A DNA stretch of 64,000 nucleotides from Aeromonas encheleia (lineage in GTDB: Bacteria; Pseudomonadota; Gammaproteobacteria; Enterobacterales; Aeromonadaceae): positions 463,501 through 527,500 of the forward strand of contig NZ_LR134376.1 in assembly GCF_900637545.1 (NCBI RefSeq), read 5' to 3'. Below, piece after piece: positions 9,253 to 18,613 of the stretch. How positions within the stretch are numbered: the stretch's first letter is position 1; each line of letters begins with the position of its first letter. The notes below the pieces were generated by a model. That model had not been told where the DNA came from, made no database searches, and saw only the letters and a program-made list of their open reading frames with translations. The position numbers and the translations under genes were made by a program.

Positions 9253-9823
9253 GGATATTCCCCTTTGAACTCTGTGCTTAATCTGAGACGAGATTCCCCT
9301 TGTTTTTAGGGGCGACGAATCTTGCAGAGATGGTGTTCTCTGTTCTCGATAAGCACTCAAGTGCAGTAACTTGTTGAAATTATGACGTTAAGTCCCTTAT
9401 TTTATTCGGCAGGAATATATTTTAATTATTTCCATTGTGTTGTTGTGGACATATTGTGGGTTTGCGCAAAATGCTACTAACAAGATTATTAATTTGTAGT
9501 TTGTTAATATGTCTAGGTTAGGTGGCTCGGTATTTCAACCACCATTGATATAATTAAAATTATGAGGAATAGGCCGAATTGATATAAAAAGTTATATCGA
9601 GCATCGGTCTCATCTGTGACGATGGGAGCAAGAAAAGGGAACCGAGTGAGGCGTATCTTGTGCCAGCGAGGAAGGGGGCATTACTGTGTGAGCCTGAGCG
9701 GCCCACAGCGGTGAGCCTGGAAGGCAAGTCGAGATGCTACGGCTTGCCGGAAGCTATGTCGGTCAGGCGGCTCAGTGCCAGCAGTCAGCCCATGGGGCTT
9801 GAACGCTGTCTCTCTTTATCTGG
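9253..9823. other. AT-rich intergenic region upstream of the BIG2 gene
   Basis: The 9360-9620 part is clearly AT-rich (several TTAATTAT-like and TATATT stretches) and probably carries the minus-strand BIG2 promoter. No specific operator was identified. The remaining ~200 bp up to yaiI contain only short frames without a credible product. Confidence 0.4.
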
Positions 9824-10276
9824 CTATGCCAGCTTGCCTCTGAGCAACCACTTGTCCAGCGCATTGGCGAAGCGTTGCTTGTCGGCCGCGTTGAAGGGGG
9901 CCGGGCCGCCGGTCTGGACCCCGGCTGAGCGCAGCTCCTCCATGAAGTTACGCATGCCGAGCCGCGCCTGTATGGTCTCGCGGGTGTAGATCTCGCCCCG
10001 GGGATTGAGTGCCTCGCCGCCGGCATCGATCACCCAGGAGGCCAGCGGGATATCGCCGGTAATGACCAGATCGCCGGGCCTGACCTGCTGGGCGATCACG
10101 TGATCCGCCACATCGAACCCCTGCTCCACCTGCTGGGTCTTGATGAAGGGGGAGGGCGGCACCCGCAGCCCCTGATTGGCGACCAGGGTGGTGACAACCT
10201 GGGCACGGTGGGCGGCGCGGTAGAGGATCTCCTTGACCGGGAGGGGACAGGCATCGGCATCAACCCAGATGGGCAT
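9824..10276 (-). CDS. yaiI: UPF0178 / YaiI-family (DUF188) protein
   Basis: A 150-residue cytosolic protein with the family hallmarks: an N-terminal IWVDADACP segment, [21 protein letters not shown] (about residues 68-79) and [14 protein letters not shown] near the C-terminus. The acidic residues in the first and third segments recall PIN-like nuclease folds, but the biochemical role of YaiI is not established. It is divergent from zntB, separated by 105 bp. Confidence 0.9.
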   Translation of the reverse strand: MPIWVDADACPLPVKEILYRAAHRAQVVTTLVANQGLRVPPSPFIKTQQVEQGFDVADHVIAQQVRPGDLVITGDIPLASWVIDAGGEALNPRGEIYTRETIQARLGMRNFMEELRSAGVQTGGPAPFNAADKQRFANALDKWLLRGKLA

Positions 10277-10381
10277 GGCATGGTTTCCTGTGTCTGAAGC
10301 GAGGGCCGCATCTTAGCACGGCTGACGCAGGGCGGCTGCCCCGGGGCTGAGTCGGCCCCGGCTTTCGTGTAAGCTGGGTCG

Positions 10382-11374
10382 ATGAACATGAACGAGAAGG
10401 ACGTGCAGATGGATCGGGTGCCCAGTGACGTGATTTATGGCCTGACCCTAGATGGCAAGGGGGGCATGCAGCCGCTGGAGCCAGGCAGCGAGATCCCGGG
10501 GCCGCAACCCAGCTGGCTGCACCTGGATTATGGCAATCCGGAGTCGGCTCGCTGGTTGCTGCACACACCTCTGTTCAATGACGCCGTGCGTGAATCCCTG
10601 CTCGGCCAGAGCAACCGCCCCAAGCTGGTGCGGATGGGAGAGGCGGTGCTGCTGATCCTGCGTGGCATCAACCACAACCAGGAGCACCGCCCCGAGGAGA
10701 TGGTGGCGCTGCGCATCTACATCACGCCGGATCTTATCCTCAGCAGTCGCCGTCGCCCCCTGCTGTCGGAGACGGACGTCTTCGAGCAGTTGAAACTGGG
10801 AGGGGGCGCGGACTCTCCCGCCGACTGGCTGGTGGAGATCTGTGATGCCCTGACCGAGCGGGCGGGGGAGTTCGTTGAGGAGCTGCACGATCAGATCCTG
10901 GAACTGGAGGAGAGGGTGCTGACCCGCGACTTGCCCGCCAATGGCCGGTTGGCGCTGATCCGCAAGCAGCTCATCATGATCCGCCGCTATCTCTCCCCCC
11001 AGCGGGATCTGGTGGCGCGGCTCGCCAACGAGAAGATCAGCTGGCTGGACGAGGATGACCGCCGCCGTCTGCTCGACATCGCCGATCGCTTGCGGCGCTG
11101 GCTGGACGATCTGGATGCCGGGGTCGCCCGTACCGCCGTGCTGGCGGACGAGATCAACAACCTGATGGCGGAGGCGACCAATAGACGCGCCTACCAGATG
11201 TCGGTGATGGCGTTGCTGTTCCTGCCTGCGACCTTCCTGACCGGCCTGTTTGGCATCAACCTGGGGGGCATTCCGGGGGCGGAGAGTCCGCTTGCCTTCT
11301 GGGTCTTCAGCGGCTCCCTGCTGACATTGGCGACCGTACTGGCGGTCTGGCTCAAACATCGGCGCTGGTGGTAA
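10382..11374 (+). CDS. zntB: zinc transporter ZntB (CorA superfamily)
   Basis: 330 residues, close to the 327 of E. coli ZntB. A large cytosolic N-terminal domain (with LHDQILELEE and RKQLIMIRRYLSPQRD segments) is followed by two C-terminal helices, the first ending in FGINLGGIPG, the GxN signature of the CorA/ZntB pore. ZntB exports or transports Zn2+ across the inner membrane as a pentamer. Three in-frame ATGs lie close together (10382, 10388, 10409). The first two align best with the E. coli N-terminus, whereas AAGGA precedes the third. It is followed after 9 bp by an MscS-type gene, so the two may be cotranscribed. Confidence 0.9.
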   Translation: MNMNEKDVQMDRVPSDVIYGLTLDGKGGMQPLEPGSEIPGPQPSWLHLDYGNPESARWLLHTPLFNDAVRESLLGQSNRPKLVRMGEAVLLILRGINHNQEHRPEEMVALRIYITPDLILSSRRRPLLSETDVFEQLKLGGGADSPADWLVEICDALTERAGEFVEELHDQILELEERVLTRDLPANGRLALIRKQLIMIRRYLSPQRDLVARLANEKISWLDEDDRRRLLDIADRLRRWLDDLDAGVARTAVLADEINNLMAEATNRRAYQMSVMALLFLPATFLTGLFGINLGGIPGAESPLAFWVFSGSLLTLATVLAVWLKHRRWW

Positions 11375-11383
11375 GGAGCACAG

Positions 11384-11902
11384 ATGACGACATGGGAATC
11401 TTTTGGTGTGACCCTGCTGCTGTTGCTGGGCCACACCCTCATCCGCGGTCTCATTCACAAGAGTCTGATGGCGCTGGCTCAGAGCCGGCAGGTGAGCGAG
11501 AACCGGGTGCTCTACGTGGAGCATGTGTTCCACTTCCTGCTCGGCTGCGCCACCCTGCTGATCCTGGCGGGGGTGTGGGGGCTCGACTTCTCCCGGCTGG
11601 TGGTACTCGCCTCTTCCTTCTTTGCCGTGCTCGGCGTCGCCATGGTGGCGCAGTGGTCGATCCTCTCCAACATCACCGCCAGCATCACCATCTTCTTCGC
11701 CTTCCCCTACAAGATTGGCGACAGGATCCGCATCCTCGACAAGGATGATTCCGTCACCGGTGTCATCACCGAGATCGGCCTGTTCTACCTGCGGGTGCGG
11801 GATGACAACGGCGATCTGGTGACCTACCCGGCCAACCTGATCCTGCAAAAGCCGGTCAGACGACTGGAGAGCAAGGAAGCCGAGCCGTTGCAGCCGGAAT
11901 AA
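11384..11902 (+). CDS. short MscS-family mechanosensitive channel protein
   Basis: 172 residues with three hydrophobic segments (about residues 8-26, 48-66 and 70-100) and a beta-rich MscS-type domain. The third segment has the small-residue-rich pore pattern (FFAVLGVAMVAQWSILSNITASI), and FPYKIGDRIRI with the later GDLVTYPANLIL are the usual beta-domain signatures. It is much shorter than E. coli MscS (286 residues) and lacks the large C-terminal alpha/beta cage. Short stand-alone MscS domain proteins exist in many proteobacteria; whether it gates alone is unknown. It ends in a clear terminator. Confidence 0.85.
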   Translation: MTTWESFGVTLLLLLGHTLIRGLIHKSLMALAQSRQVSENRVLYVEHVFHFLLGCATLLILAGVWGLDFSRLVVLASSFFAVLGVAMVAQWSILSNITASITIFFAFPYKIGDRIRILDKDDSVTGVITEIGLFYLRVRDDNGDLVTYPANLILQKPVRRLESKEAEPLQPE

Positions 11903-11903
11903 C

Positions 11904-11929
11904 AAAAGGCTCCTCCCGGAGCCTTTTTT
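11904..11929 (+). terminator. terminator after the MscS-type gene
   Basis: AAAAGGCTCC and GGAGCCTTTTTT form a tight hairpin with a T-tract 2 bp after the stop codon. The A-run on the other side would also let it serve the converging minus-strand gene. Confidence 0.9.
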
Positions 11930-11945
11930 CTATCGTAATAACTTC

Positions 11946-12194
11946 TCAGCGCTCGTAGAAGCGGTAGAGATGCTCGACCTGGATTGGGCAGTCCGCCACC
12001 CGATGGATGTGTTCGCGAGCATCCTCCTCCGAGGCGAATCTCACCGGGCAACCCAGGGTGTCCGTCATCTCGTACAGGCGGCCATCCTGGCCACGAAACT
12101 CCACGAGCCAGCCCGGAAAGGCGATGTCGTGCAGGATCTCCGCCTCCTTGAAGCGGCGCTGCTGATTCAGTGTGCGCAATTCGCTGACCGTCAT
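11946..12194 (-). CDS. small uncharacterised protein (82 aa)
   Basis: I do not recognise a family. The product is soluble-looking and mixed alpha/beta: an N-terminal helix (TVSELRTLNQQRRFKEAEIL), then LVEFRGQDGRLYEMTD, which looks like a beta hairpin, and a C-terminal helix. The segment on length and strand context suggests a real gene: it faces the MscS gene across a shared terminator, and the start codon follows AGGAGGATGTC. Function is unknown. Confidence 0.7.
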   Translation of the reverse strand: MTVSELRTLNQQRRFKEAEILHDIAFPGWLVEFRGQDGRLYEMTDTLGCPVRFASEEDAREHIHRVADCPIQVEHLYRFYER

Positions 12195-12309
12195 GACATC
12201 CTCCTATGACTCATGGCACCACCCTCAAGTCTAGTCGCCGCCAGCCAGGGCGGCACGCCCCCGGAGGAGCTGAGTACTGGGCCTATTGTCGCTTAGGCGG
12301 CAGAGAGTC

Positions 12310-14097
12310 TCAGGGCGCCGGCGGCTCCCTGGGTGGCTGCAGGGCGATCAGCAGCTCGCCTGCCTGCGGCTGGATAGGGCCGGTGACGACATGGGGCTTC
12401 GCCCTGGCATCCAGCACGAACAAGGGGATGGCACCCGGATTGGCCTCCTGGTACTGGGCCCAGTCAAAGGCGTCGCTCAGCCGGGTCGCCTTGATCTGGC
12501 CGCCCCGGCTCAGCAGGCCGCTCAGGCGGGCATAGTTGACCTCGGGTCCGAACAGGTTCTGGCGGGCGCGGAAGGTGGCGCTCTCCCGGTTCGCCTTGCC
12601 GTGCTGCTCGCTGGATCGCAGGGAGTAGACCTTCTCCTCCCCGTACAGATGGGCGAAGTGCAGCACGCCGAGGGCGTTGTTGTGGCGGTTGGGGGAGAGC
12701 GCCAGCACTGTACTGATGCTGGTGAGCGGCAGGTGCAGCTCGGCATGTTCGGACTGCGGATTGCCGAAGTAACAGGGCAGATTGCTCATGCGCGCCTGCC
12801 TGCAAAATTCCCAGGCCGGGTCGCAGAGCTGCACCGGCACCCCCTGCTCCGCCAGCGCCCGGCCTATGGCCCGCGCCACCGAGTTGGCCCCTATGATGAG
12901 CCAGGTGTTGGGGGCGCTCTGGCGCATCTTGAGCAGGCCCGCCAGTGGCGCCGAGGTGAGGCTTTGCAGCACCACTGTGGAGATGATCACCGCGAACACC
13001 AGGGGCACCAGCTTGTCCGCATCGGGAATATCAGCCTGATGCAGGCTGATGGCGAAGGAGGCGCTGACCGCCGCCGCCACTATGCCCCGCGGTGCTATCC
13101 AGCTGAGCAGGGCGCGGGCTCGCCAGGAGAGATCCGAGCCCCAAGTCGAGACCAGGATGCAGAGCGGGCGCGCCACGAACTGCACCACGCACAGCAGCGC
13201 CAGCACCATGGGACCGAGCTGCCAGAGCTGGGCCAGGTCGAGGCGGGCCGCCAGCAGGATGAACAGGGAGGAGATAAGGATGACGGCGAGATCCTCCTTG
13301 AAGGCCAGCACCTCTTCCAGGTCCAGCCCCTCCTGATTGGCAAGCCAGATGCCGAACACTGTGATCGCCAACAGGCCGGATTCGTGGCTGAGCCAGTTGG
13401 AGAGGCTGAAGGTGACCAGCACCAGCGCCAGCACCCCGAACTTGTGCAGGCTGACCGGCAGCCAGTCCTTGCGGATCAGCAGTGTGGTAAGCCAGCCGGC
13501 GGCCACCCCGATGAAGGAGCCGACCCCCACCGTTTTTGCCAGTGCCAGCAGGGTGTGGCCGATGAGATCCCCCTGGCTGCCGAGGCGCACCGCCTCGAAC
13601 ACCAGCACCGCAAACAGGGCACCGATGGGGTCTATGACTATCCCTTCCCAGCGCAGTATGCGGTCCACCTCCCGGGTGGGGCGGATCACGTTGAGCATGG
13701 GGGCGACCACGGTCGGCCCCGTCACCACCAGCACGGCACCGAGCACCATGGCGACCCGCCAGTCCAGCCCCAGCAGAAAGTAGCTGGCGCTGCCGATGAC
13801 GGCGAAACTGGCCAGCATGCCCACCGAGCAGAGGTTGCGCACCACCTTGCCTATTCCCTTGAGTTCGGCCAGATGCAGGGTCAGGGCCCCTTCGAACAAG
13901 ATGATGGCCACCGACAGGGACACCAGCGGGAACAACAGCTCCCCCAGCAACTGATCCGGATCGAGCAGACCCGTCATCGGGCCGAGCAGCAGGCCACTCA
14001 GTAGCAGAAACAGGATGGCGGGCACCCGCAGGAACCAGGCCAGCCATTGCGCCAACAGGGAGATCAGGGCGATCCCCGCCAGGGAGAGTGCGATCAT
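12310..14097 (-). CDS. CPA1-type Na+(K+)/H+ antiporter with TrkA-N-like C-terminal domain
   Basis: The ATG at 14097 is preferred because it follows a GAGG and begins directly with the first helix (MIALSLAGIALIS); an upstream ATG at 14160 would add a proline-rich leader. The 595-residue protein has about 12 hydrophobic segments over the first 390 residues, with the family's LLLSGLLLGP, VTGPTVVAPM and SWIAPRGIVAAAVSASFA motifs. After that comes a Rossmann-like TrkA-N/RCK region (TWLIIGANSVARAIGRALAEQ), which in relatives binds nucleotides and gates transport. It exchanges monovalent cations for protons at the inner membrane; ion specificity cannot be read. It is downstream of mtlR on the same strand but separated by 127 bp. 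Confidence 0.88.
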   Translation of the reverse strand: MIALSLAGIALISLLAQWLAWFLRVPAILFLLLSGLLLGPMTGLLDPDQLLGELLFPLVSLSVAIILFEGALTLHLAELKGIGKVVRNLCSVGMLASFAVIGSASYFLLGLDWRVAMVLGAVLVVTGPTVVAPMLNVIRPTREVDRILRWEGIVIDPIGALFAVLVFEAVRLGSQGDLIGHTLLALAKTVGVGSFIGVAAGWLTTLLIRKDWLPVSLHKFGVLALVLVTFSLSNWLSHESGLLAITVFGIWLANQEGLDLEEVLAFKEDLAVILISSLFILLAARLDLAQLWQLGPMVLALLCVVQFVARPLCILVSTWGSDLSWRARALLSWIAPRGIVAAAVSASFAISLHQADIPDADKLVPLVFAVIISTVVLQSLTSAPLAGLLKMRQSAPNTWLIIGANSVARAIGRALAEQGVPVQLCDPAWEFCRQARMSNLPCYFGNPQSEHAELHLPLTSISTVLALSPNRHNNALGVLHFAHLYGEEKVYSLRSSEQHGKANRESATFRARQNLFGPEVNYARLSGLLSRGGQIKATRLSDAFDWAQYQEANPGAIPLFVLDARAKPHVVTGPIQPQAGELLIALQPPREPPAP

Positions 14098-14224
14098 GCC
14101 AACCTCGGGCAGGTGAGGGGGTTGGGAGTAGTGTAGCGGGGAAGGAGGGCAAATTGACACCCGCTCGCGGCGGCGGGGCGGCGCCTCCCTGCTTTACCGG
14201 AGGGGCCTTGCCGGGGGAGCTCGC

Positions 14225-14746
14225 CTAGATGGGGCTCTCTTTGTGAAGCTCGGCGACGCAGTCGGCCACCGCCAGCACCAGTGCGGAGCGCACCACCTGA
14301 TCGAGCCGGTTGAGCTGCATCTGGTAGAAGGGCCAGTCTTCCTCGTTGGCCGGGGGATCCTGCGGCATCATGCTGCCCTGGTTGAGACCGTGCAGACGAG
14401 CCAGCAGATCGCGGATCGGCTTGTCGCTGAAGCGGTAATCCTTGGGATCGCGCACCAGAAAATCGCGGATCTTCAGGTAGGCTTCCAGATCCTGATAGCG
14501 CTCGAGGGAGATGAGACCGAGGGCGAAGATGAGCTTGAGGCGCACCTCCAGCTGGCCGAGGGGGCCGCTCTGGTTGAGCAGGGGTTCGATGGCGTATTTG
14601 ACGGCATACTCCTCCTGACGGAACGCGCGCCGCATCAGGGAGTCGACCGCCTCTTCCAGGATGGTCACGACTTCGAGAAAGAAGCCGCGGGGGCCATCCT
14701 GCTCGTTCAGTCGTTCCAGTATTTCATCTTCCTGGTGTGTGGTCAT
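14225..14746 (-). CDS. mtlR: mannitol operon repressor MtlR
   Basis: 173 residues in the MtlR/FumE family, with GPRGFFLEVVTILEEAVDSLMRRAF at the N-terminus and the central GPLGQLEVRLKLIFALGL segment that characterises the family. It is all-helical, with no classical helix-turn-helix, which is normal for MtlR. Third gene of mtlA-mtlD-mtlR, 125 bp after mtlD with a hairpin in the gap. MtlR represses mtl expression in enterobacteria and Vibrio, probably through a partner, since direct DNA binding is not established. Confidence 0.92.
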   Translation of the reverse strand: MTTHQEDEILERLNEQDGPRGFFLEVVTILEEAVDSLMRRAFRQEEYAVKYAIEPLLNQSGPLGQLEVRLKLIFALGLISLERYQDLEAYLKIRDFLVRDPKDYRFSDKPIRDLLARLHGLNQGSMMPQDPPANEEDWPFYQMQLNRLDQVVRSALVLAVADCVAELHKESPI

Positions 14747-14769
14747 AGGTGCTTAAGGTCCAGCTGACA

Positions 14770-14790
14770 GGGAGAGAGTGCCTCTCTCCC
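14770..14790. other. 9-bp hairpin between mtlD and mtlR
   Basis: GGGAGAGAG and CTCTCTCCC form a perfect 9-bp stem with a 3-nt loop. In the mtl mRNA (minus strand) no U-tract follows, so it is more likely an intercistronic stability or processing hairpin than a terminator. The T5 run lies on the plus-strand side. Confidence 0.6.
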
Positions 14791-14871
14791 GGTTTTTATC
14801 ATATGGGGCGAATTCCCATGCCATTCAACCGGTTGATGCGGCTGCTTGGCGGTGAGTGCGCCCCATCAGGG

Positions 14872-16017
14872 TCACTTCAAGGTGTCGTAACGGGCGACGA
14901 TGGCACGCACTATCTCGCTGTCGGCGGCAAGGCCTGTCACCCGGGCCAGGGCCTGGGCCGGGCCAAGCTCTGCCAGCAGGCTCTGCAGCTCCACCGCCTG
15001 GGGGTCATCGGCGTTGCGATAGTGCAGCGCCGCGGCTATCCCCTCCTGCAGGTGATCGCTCGGCAGGCCGTACTCCAGGGTGCCGAGCAGCGGCTTCACC
15101 AGCCGATCCCCCGCCGCCAGCTTGCGCAGCGGCTGACGGCCGACCCGGTCGATTTCGTCCACCAGATAGGGGTTGGCGAAGCGGGCCAGGATCTTCTCGA
15201 TATAGGCGGCGTGCAGGCGCGGGTCGAAGCCGTAGCGTTTCACCAGTACGGCTCCGCTCTCCTCCATGGCGCGGCGCACCTTGCTGCGGATCAGCGGATC
15301 CTCTATCGCCTCGCGCACGGTGCGATAGCCCCGCAACTTGCCGAGGTAGGCGGTGACTATGTGGCCGGTGTTGAGGGTGAACAGCTTGCGCTCGACGAAG
15401 GCCATCAGGTTGTCGGTGGGCTCCATGCCCGCCACCTGCGGCAGTTCGCCCTTGAACTGGGTCTGATCGACGATCCACTCGCTGAAGCTCTCCACCGTCA
15501 CTTCCAGCGGATCGTCGTTGGCCGCCGCCGGTGGCACTATGCGATCCACCGCGGAGTCGACGAAGCCGACGCAGGATTCGAGCGTGGCATGATACGCGAC
15601 CGGCAGGAACTTGAGTACCTCCTGCTTGAGATGGCTGGTGCCGCGCACCATGTTCTCGCAGGCGATGACGTTGAGCGGGGTCAGGTTGCCGGCATCGAAG
15701 CGGGCCTGCAGCCCCTTGGCCAGGGTGCTGGCAATCTTGTCCAGAATGTTGGGGCCGACCGCTGTGGTGACCAGATCGGCGGTGATGATGCGGGCGATCA
15801 CCTCGTGACCGGCGGAGCTGACCGCCGCCACGTTGCGCACCACGTCCAGCTTCTGATCCGCCCCCACCACGTGCACCTTGTACTCCTGGCGGTGGTTGAG
15901 CTGATCGATCAGGGTCTCGTTGACGTCGGCGAAAGTGACCTGGTGGCTGGCGTCCGCCAGCAGTTTTCCAATGAAGCCACGACCTATGTTGCCGGCACCA
16001 AAATGCAATGTTTTCAT
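14872..16017 (-). CDS. mtlD: mannitol-1-phosphate 5-dehydrogenase
   Basis: Converts mannitol 1-phosphate to fructose 6-phosphate with NAD+. The start at 16017 gives the typical [18 protein letters not shown]-terminus carrying the GxGxxGRG Rossmann motif, and a product of 381 residues, as in E. coli (382). The polyol dehydrogenase core is visible in [12 protein letters not shown] and in [12 protein letters not shown] (about residues 140-180), and the C-terminal domain has the usual [27 protein letters not shown] segment. The gene follows mtlA after 37 bp and is certainly part of the mtl operon. Confidence 0.97.
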   Translation of the reverse strand: MKTLHFGAGNIGRGFIGKLLADASHQVTFADVNETLIDQLNHRQEYKVHVVGADQKLDVVRNVAAVSSAGHEVIARIITADLVTTAVGPNILDKIASTLAKGLQARFDAGNLTPLNVIACENMVRGTSHLKQEVLKFLPVAYHATLESCVGFVDSAVDRIVPPAAANDDPLEVTVESFSEWIVDQTQFKGELPQVAGMEPTDNLMAFVERKLFTLNTGHIVTAYLGKLRGYRTVREAIEDPLIRSKVRRAMEESGAVLVKRYGFDPRLHAAYIEKILARFANPYLVDEIDRVGRQPLRKLAAGDRLVKPLLGTLEYGLPSDHLQEGIAAALHYRNADDPQAVELQSLLAELGPAQALARVTGLAADSEIVRAIVARYDTLK

Positions 16018-16054
16018 GATATTAACCTCTACAACCAAAGACGATGAAGGACGA

Positions 16055-17977
16055 TTACGCAGCCTGTTCGGCACCCAGCAGATCCAGAAACTCCTGGGGA
16101 TCCGTGGTGCTGGCCAGCCGGTCGATGAGACCGGGTTCATCCAGTGCATTGGTCAGGCGGGTTATCACCTGCATGTGCTCGTCGTTGCGGGCGGCGATGC
16201 CGATCACCAGTCGTGCCACCTCATCGGCCGCCTCGCCGAAGGCGACCCCGGCCGGATACTGGCAGATGACGATGCCGGTACGCTTCACGAACTCCTTGGC
16301 GGCTATGGTGCCGTGGGGCACGGCGATGGACTCGCCGAGGTAGGTGGAGACCAGCTGCTCGCGCTCCAGCATGGCGTTGACGTAGTCGGGCGCCACGTAG
16401 CCCCGCTCGGCCAGCAGCGCGCCGGCGGCCAGGATGGCGGCCTCCTTGTTGTCGGCCTTGAGCCCCAGATGCACGTCCTGCAGGCTGAGGCTGAACACCT
16501 CGGCGGCCTGCGGCTCGTAGCTGTCGTCGTTGGCGGCCACCAGCAGCTGCGGGTGGGCGACGTCATCGTTGGCGGCCTGGGTCAGGCTCTGCACCAGCTC
16601 CTGATAGAGGCCGTTGTCGAGGAAGTTGGTGAGCGAGATGTGGTGGGCGTTCGGCGCATGGCGACGGGCCCGCTCGGTCAAGTCCTTGTGGGTGATGACC
16701 CAGTCCACCTGATCGTCGAGCTGATCGATGGCGCGGTTGGTGACGCTGATGTCGAGCCCGGCGGCCTGCACCCGCTTGCGCAGCATGCCGGCGCCCATGG
16801 CGCTGGAACCCATGCCCGCATCGCAGGCAACGACGATATTGCGCACCGCCATCAGTTCACCGCTCGGCTTCTTGGCCGCCGCGGTTTCGGGTTTGGCGCC
16901 CTTCATGGCTTTCATCTTGCGAGTGGCTTCACCCAGGGCATCGGCCTCGTCGGCTTCCGGCTGCTGGGCACGCACGAACACGGCGGCGACCAGGAAGGAG
17001 ACCAGGGTCGAGCAGATGATGGAGAGAGCAACCCCGATCAGGGAGGCTTTCGGCGTCATCAGGAGCACGGCGAAGATGGAGCCCGGCGATGCGGGGGAGA
17101 CCAGCCCGGCATTGAACAGGGTCAGGGTGAAGACCCCTGTCATGCCGCCGGCGATTACCGCCAGTATGAGGCGCGGGTTCATCAGCACGTAGGGGAAGTA
17201 GATCTCGTGGATGCCACCGAAGAAGTGAATGATGGAGGCTCCGGCGGCGGACTGCTTGGCGGCACCACGGCCGAACACCATGTAGGCCAGCAGCACGCCC
17301 ATGCCCGGGCCCGGGTTCGCTTCGATCAGGAAGAAGATGGAGCGGCCATGCTCGGTCGCCTGTTGGATCCCCAGCGGCGAGAAGATGCCGTGGTTGATGG
17401 CGTTGTTGAGGAACAGGATCTTGGCCGGCTCGACGAAGATGGAGGTGAGCGGCAGCAGGTTGTTGTCCACCAGGAAGCCGACACCACCGGCCAGCACGCC
17501 GGACAGCACCTTGACGAAGGGGCCGATCACGAAGAAGGCGAGGATCGCCAGCAACATGCCGATGAGGCCGGCGGAGAAGTTGTTGACCAGCATCTCGAAG
17601 CCGCTCTTGACGCGGCCTTCCATCACCTTGTCGAAGCGCTTGATGGCCCAGCCACCCAGCGGACCGACCATCATGGCACCCATGAACATCGGGATGTCGG
17701 TCCCCACTATGACGCCCATGGTGGTGATGGCACCGACCACACCGCCGCGTTCACCGCCCATCAGCTTGCCGCCGGTATAGCCAATCAGCAGCGGCAGCAG
17801 GTAGGTGATCATGGGGCCGACCAGCTTGGCCAAGGTTTCGCTTGGCAGCCAGCCGGTGGGGATGAAGAGGGCGGTAATAAAGCCCCAGGCGATGAAGGCG
17901 CCTATGTTGGGCATGACCATATTGGACAGGAAGCGTCCAAAATTCTGTATCTTGACTTTGGTATCCGGTGATAACAT
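16055..17977 (-). CDS. mtlA: PTS mannitol transporter subunit IICBA
   Basis: 640 residues with all three PTS domains fused. EIIC occupies about residues 1-340 with multiple membrane helices and the mannitol-binding [13 protein letters not shown] region. EIIB follows at about 375-470, with the phosphorylatable cysteine in [15 protein letters not shown] lies at about 495-640, with the active histidine in ESIAVPHGT. It imports mannitol and releases mannitol 1-phosphate in the cytosol for MtlD. Start [19 protein letters not shown] matches the family. The leader carries three CRP sites. Confidence 0.97.
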   Translation of the reverse strand: MLSPDTKVKIQNFGRFLSNMVMPNIGAFIAWGFITALFIPTGWLPSETLAKLVGPMITYLLPLLIGYTGGKLMGGERGGVVGAITTMGVIVGTDIPMFMGAMMVGPLGGWAIKRFDKVMEGRVKSGFEMLVNNFSAGLIGMLLAILAFFVIGPFVKVLSGVLAGGVGFLVDNNLLPLTSIFVEPAKILFLNNAINHGIFSPLGIQQATEHGRSIFFLIEANPGPGMGVLLAYMVFGRGAAKQSAAGASIIHFFGGIHEIYFPYVLMNPRLILAVIAGGMTGVFTLTLFNAGLVSPASPGSIFAVLLMTPKASLIGVALSIICSTLVSFLVAAVFVRAQQPEADEADALGEATRKMKAMKGAKPETAAAKKPSGELMAVRNIVVACDAGMGSSAMGAGMLRKRVQAAGLDISVTNRAIDQLDDQVDWVITHKDLTERARRHAPNAHHISLTNFLDNGLYQELVQSLTQAANDDVAHPQLLVAANDDSYEPQAAEVFSLSLQDVHLGLKADNKEAAILAAGALLAERGYVAPDYVNAMLEREQLVSTYLGESIAVPHGTIAAKEFVKRTGIVICQYPAGVAFGEAADEVARLVIGIAARNDEHMQVITRLTNALDEPGLIDRLASTTDPQEFLDLLGAEQAA

Positions 17978-18157
17978 GTCGGGACCCCGTTTTAAGCCTG
18001 TTTGATTAAGAGTGGTAGTCGGGATGACGGGTTTTGCCGAACCCCCATCCCAGTCGTCTAAGCAACTTCAATCTACCAGCTCGCGATCGAATTAGGCTGA
18101 AAACGGGGCATCTTGTGATCTGCCTCTCAATTACCTCGACCTCCCCCCTCCCTTCCC
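17978..18157 (-). other. mtlA leader between the ATG and the first CRP site
   Basis: About 180 bp with no gene. Vibrio cholerae encodes an antisense sRNA (MtlS) opposite the mtlA leader; I looked for a plus-strand terminator here that would indicate an equivalent and did not see one. Confidence 0.4.
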
Positions 18158-18173
18158 AGTGATCAAGATCACA
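18158..18173 (-). promoter_or_regulatory. CRP site 1 upstream of mtlA
   Basis: AGTGA, 6 bp, TCACA: nine of ten consensus half-site bases. It is the nearest of three sites to mtlA, about 190 bp before the start codon. Confidence 0.8.
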
Positions 18174-18230
18174 GTCATGGGCTGTATTCTGGTTACATCT
18201 CGATCATCGCCGTCGAATCGGCCTTGTTTA

Positions 18231-18246
18231 TGTGACTTCTGTCACT
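18231..18246 (-). promoter_or_regulatory. CRP site 2 upstream of mtlA
   Basis: TGTGA, 6 bp, TCACT: nine of ten consensus half-site bases. Confidence 0.75.
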
Positions 18247-18253
18247 CTTTGTT

Positions 18254-18265
18254 GTTTGCGCAAAC
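18254..18265. promoter_or_regulatory. perfect palindrome between CRP sites 2 and 3
   Basis: GTTTGCGCAAAC is a perfect 12-bp palindrome with the central CG typical of LacI/GalR-family operators. The cognate regulator is unknown; MtlR is not known to bind DNA this way. Confidence 0.45.
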
Positions 18266-18275
18266 AGGATGTCAA

Positions 18276-18291
18276 TGTGATTCTCGTCACA
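18276..18291 (-). promoter_or_regulatory. CRP site 3 upstream of mtlA
   Basis: TGTGA, 6 bp, TCACA: a perfect consensus match. Multiple CRP sites ahead of mtlA also occur in E. coli. Confidence 0.85.
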
Positions 18292-18452
18292 AGTTGGTAA
18301 TTTGTGCTCAAACGAGGCAACTCATCGGTGGTGGATCCCGGGGGAGATGACGATGGATCGATCCTGGTTTGCCGTTGTTGACTAATGAATGATTAGGTTT
18401 TGTAACCCACTTTCAGTTTTCAACCCCCGCATCACGGCCATGACAATCTCTA

Positions 18453-18484
18453 TGCCTGCCTGCCTGCCTGCCTGCCTGCCTGCC
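18453..18484. repeat. tetranucleotide repeat (TGCC)x8
   Basis: Eight uninterrupted TGCC units lie in the gap between the mtlA control region and the rnb terminator. Such tracts are prone to slipped-strand length change. It is not inside a convincing gene. Confidence 0.9.
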
Positions 18485-18562
18485 GTCCGCCACGCCCAGA
18501 TCCCGCTCGCCAAGCGGGAGCTATTCACCGATAGGGTGCCGTCGGTGTCGTGAGCCGGGCGT

Positions 18563-18591
18563 AAAAAAGCCCGCCGAGTGGCGGGCTGTTT
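18563..18591 (-). terminator. terminator of rnb
   Basis: On the minus strand AGCCCGCC, 4-nt loop, GGCGGGCT is followed by six T residues, 23 bp after the rnb stop. Confidence 0.88.
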
Positions 18592-18613
18592 GAATCGAGC
18601 GGGTGGCTGCGAC

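Noticed and set aside
15920-17971. 683-codon plus-strand frame opposite mtlA
   Set aside because: Antisense shadow; His/Asp/Gly-rich repeats arise from the complementary codons of a membrane protein.
18440-18553. 37-codon frame running through the TGCC repeat (possible phase-variable peptide)
   Set aside because: No Shine-Dalgarno, and it lies between a terminator and a promoter region; the repeat alone is not evidence of translation.
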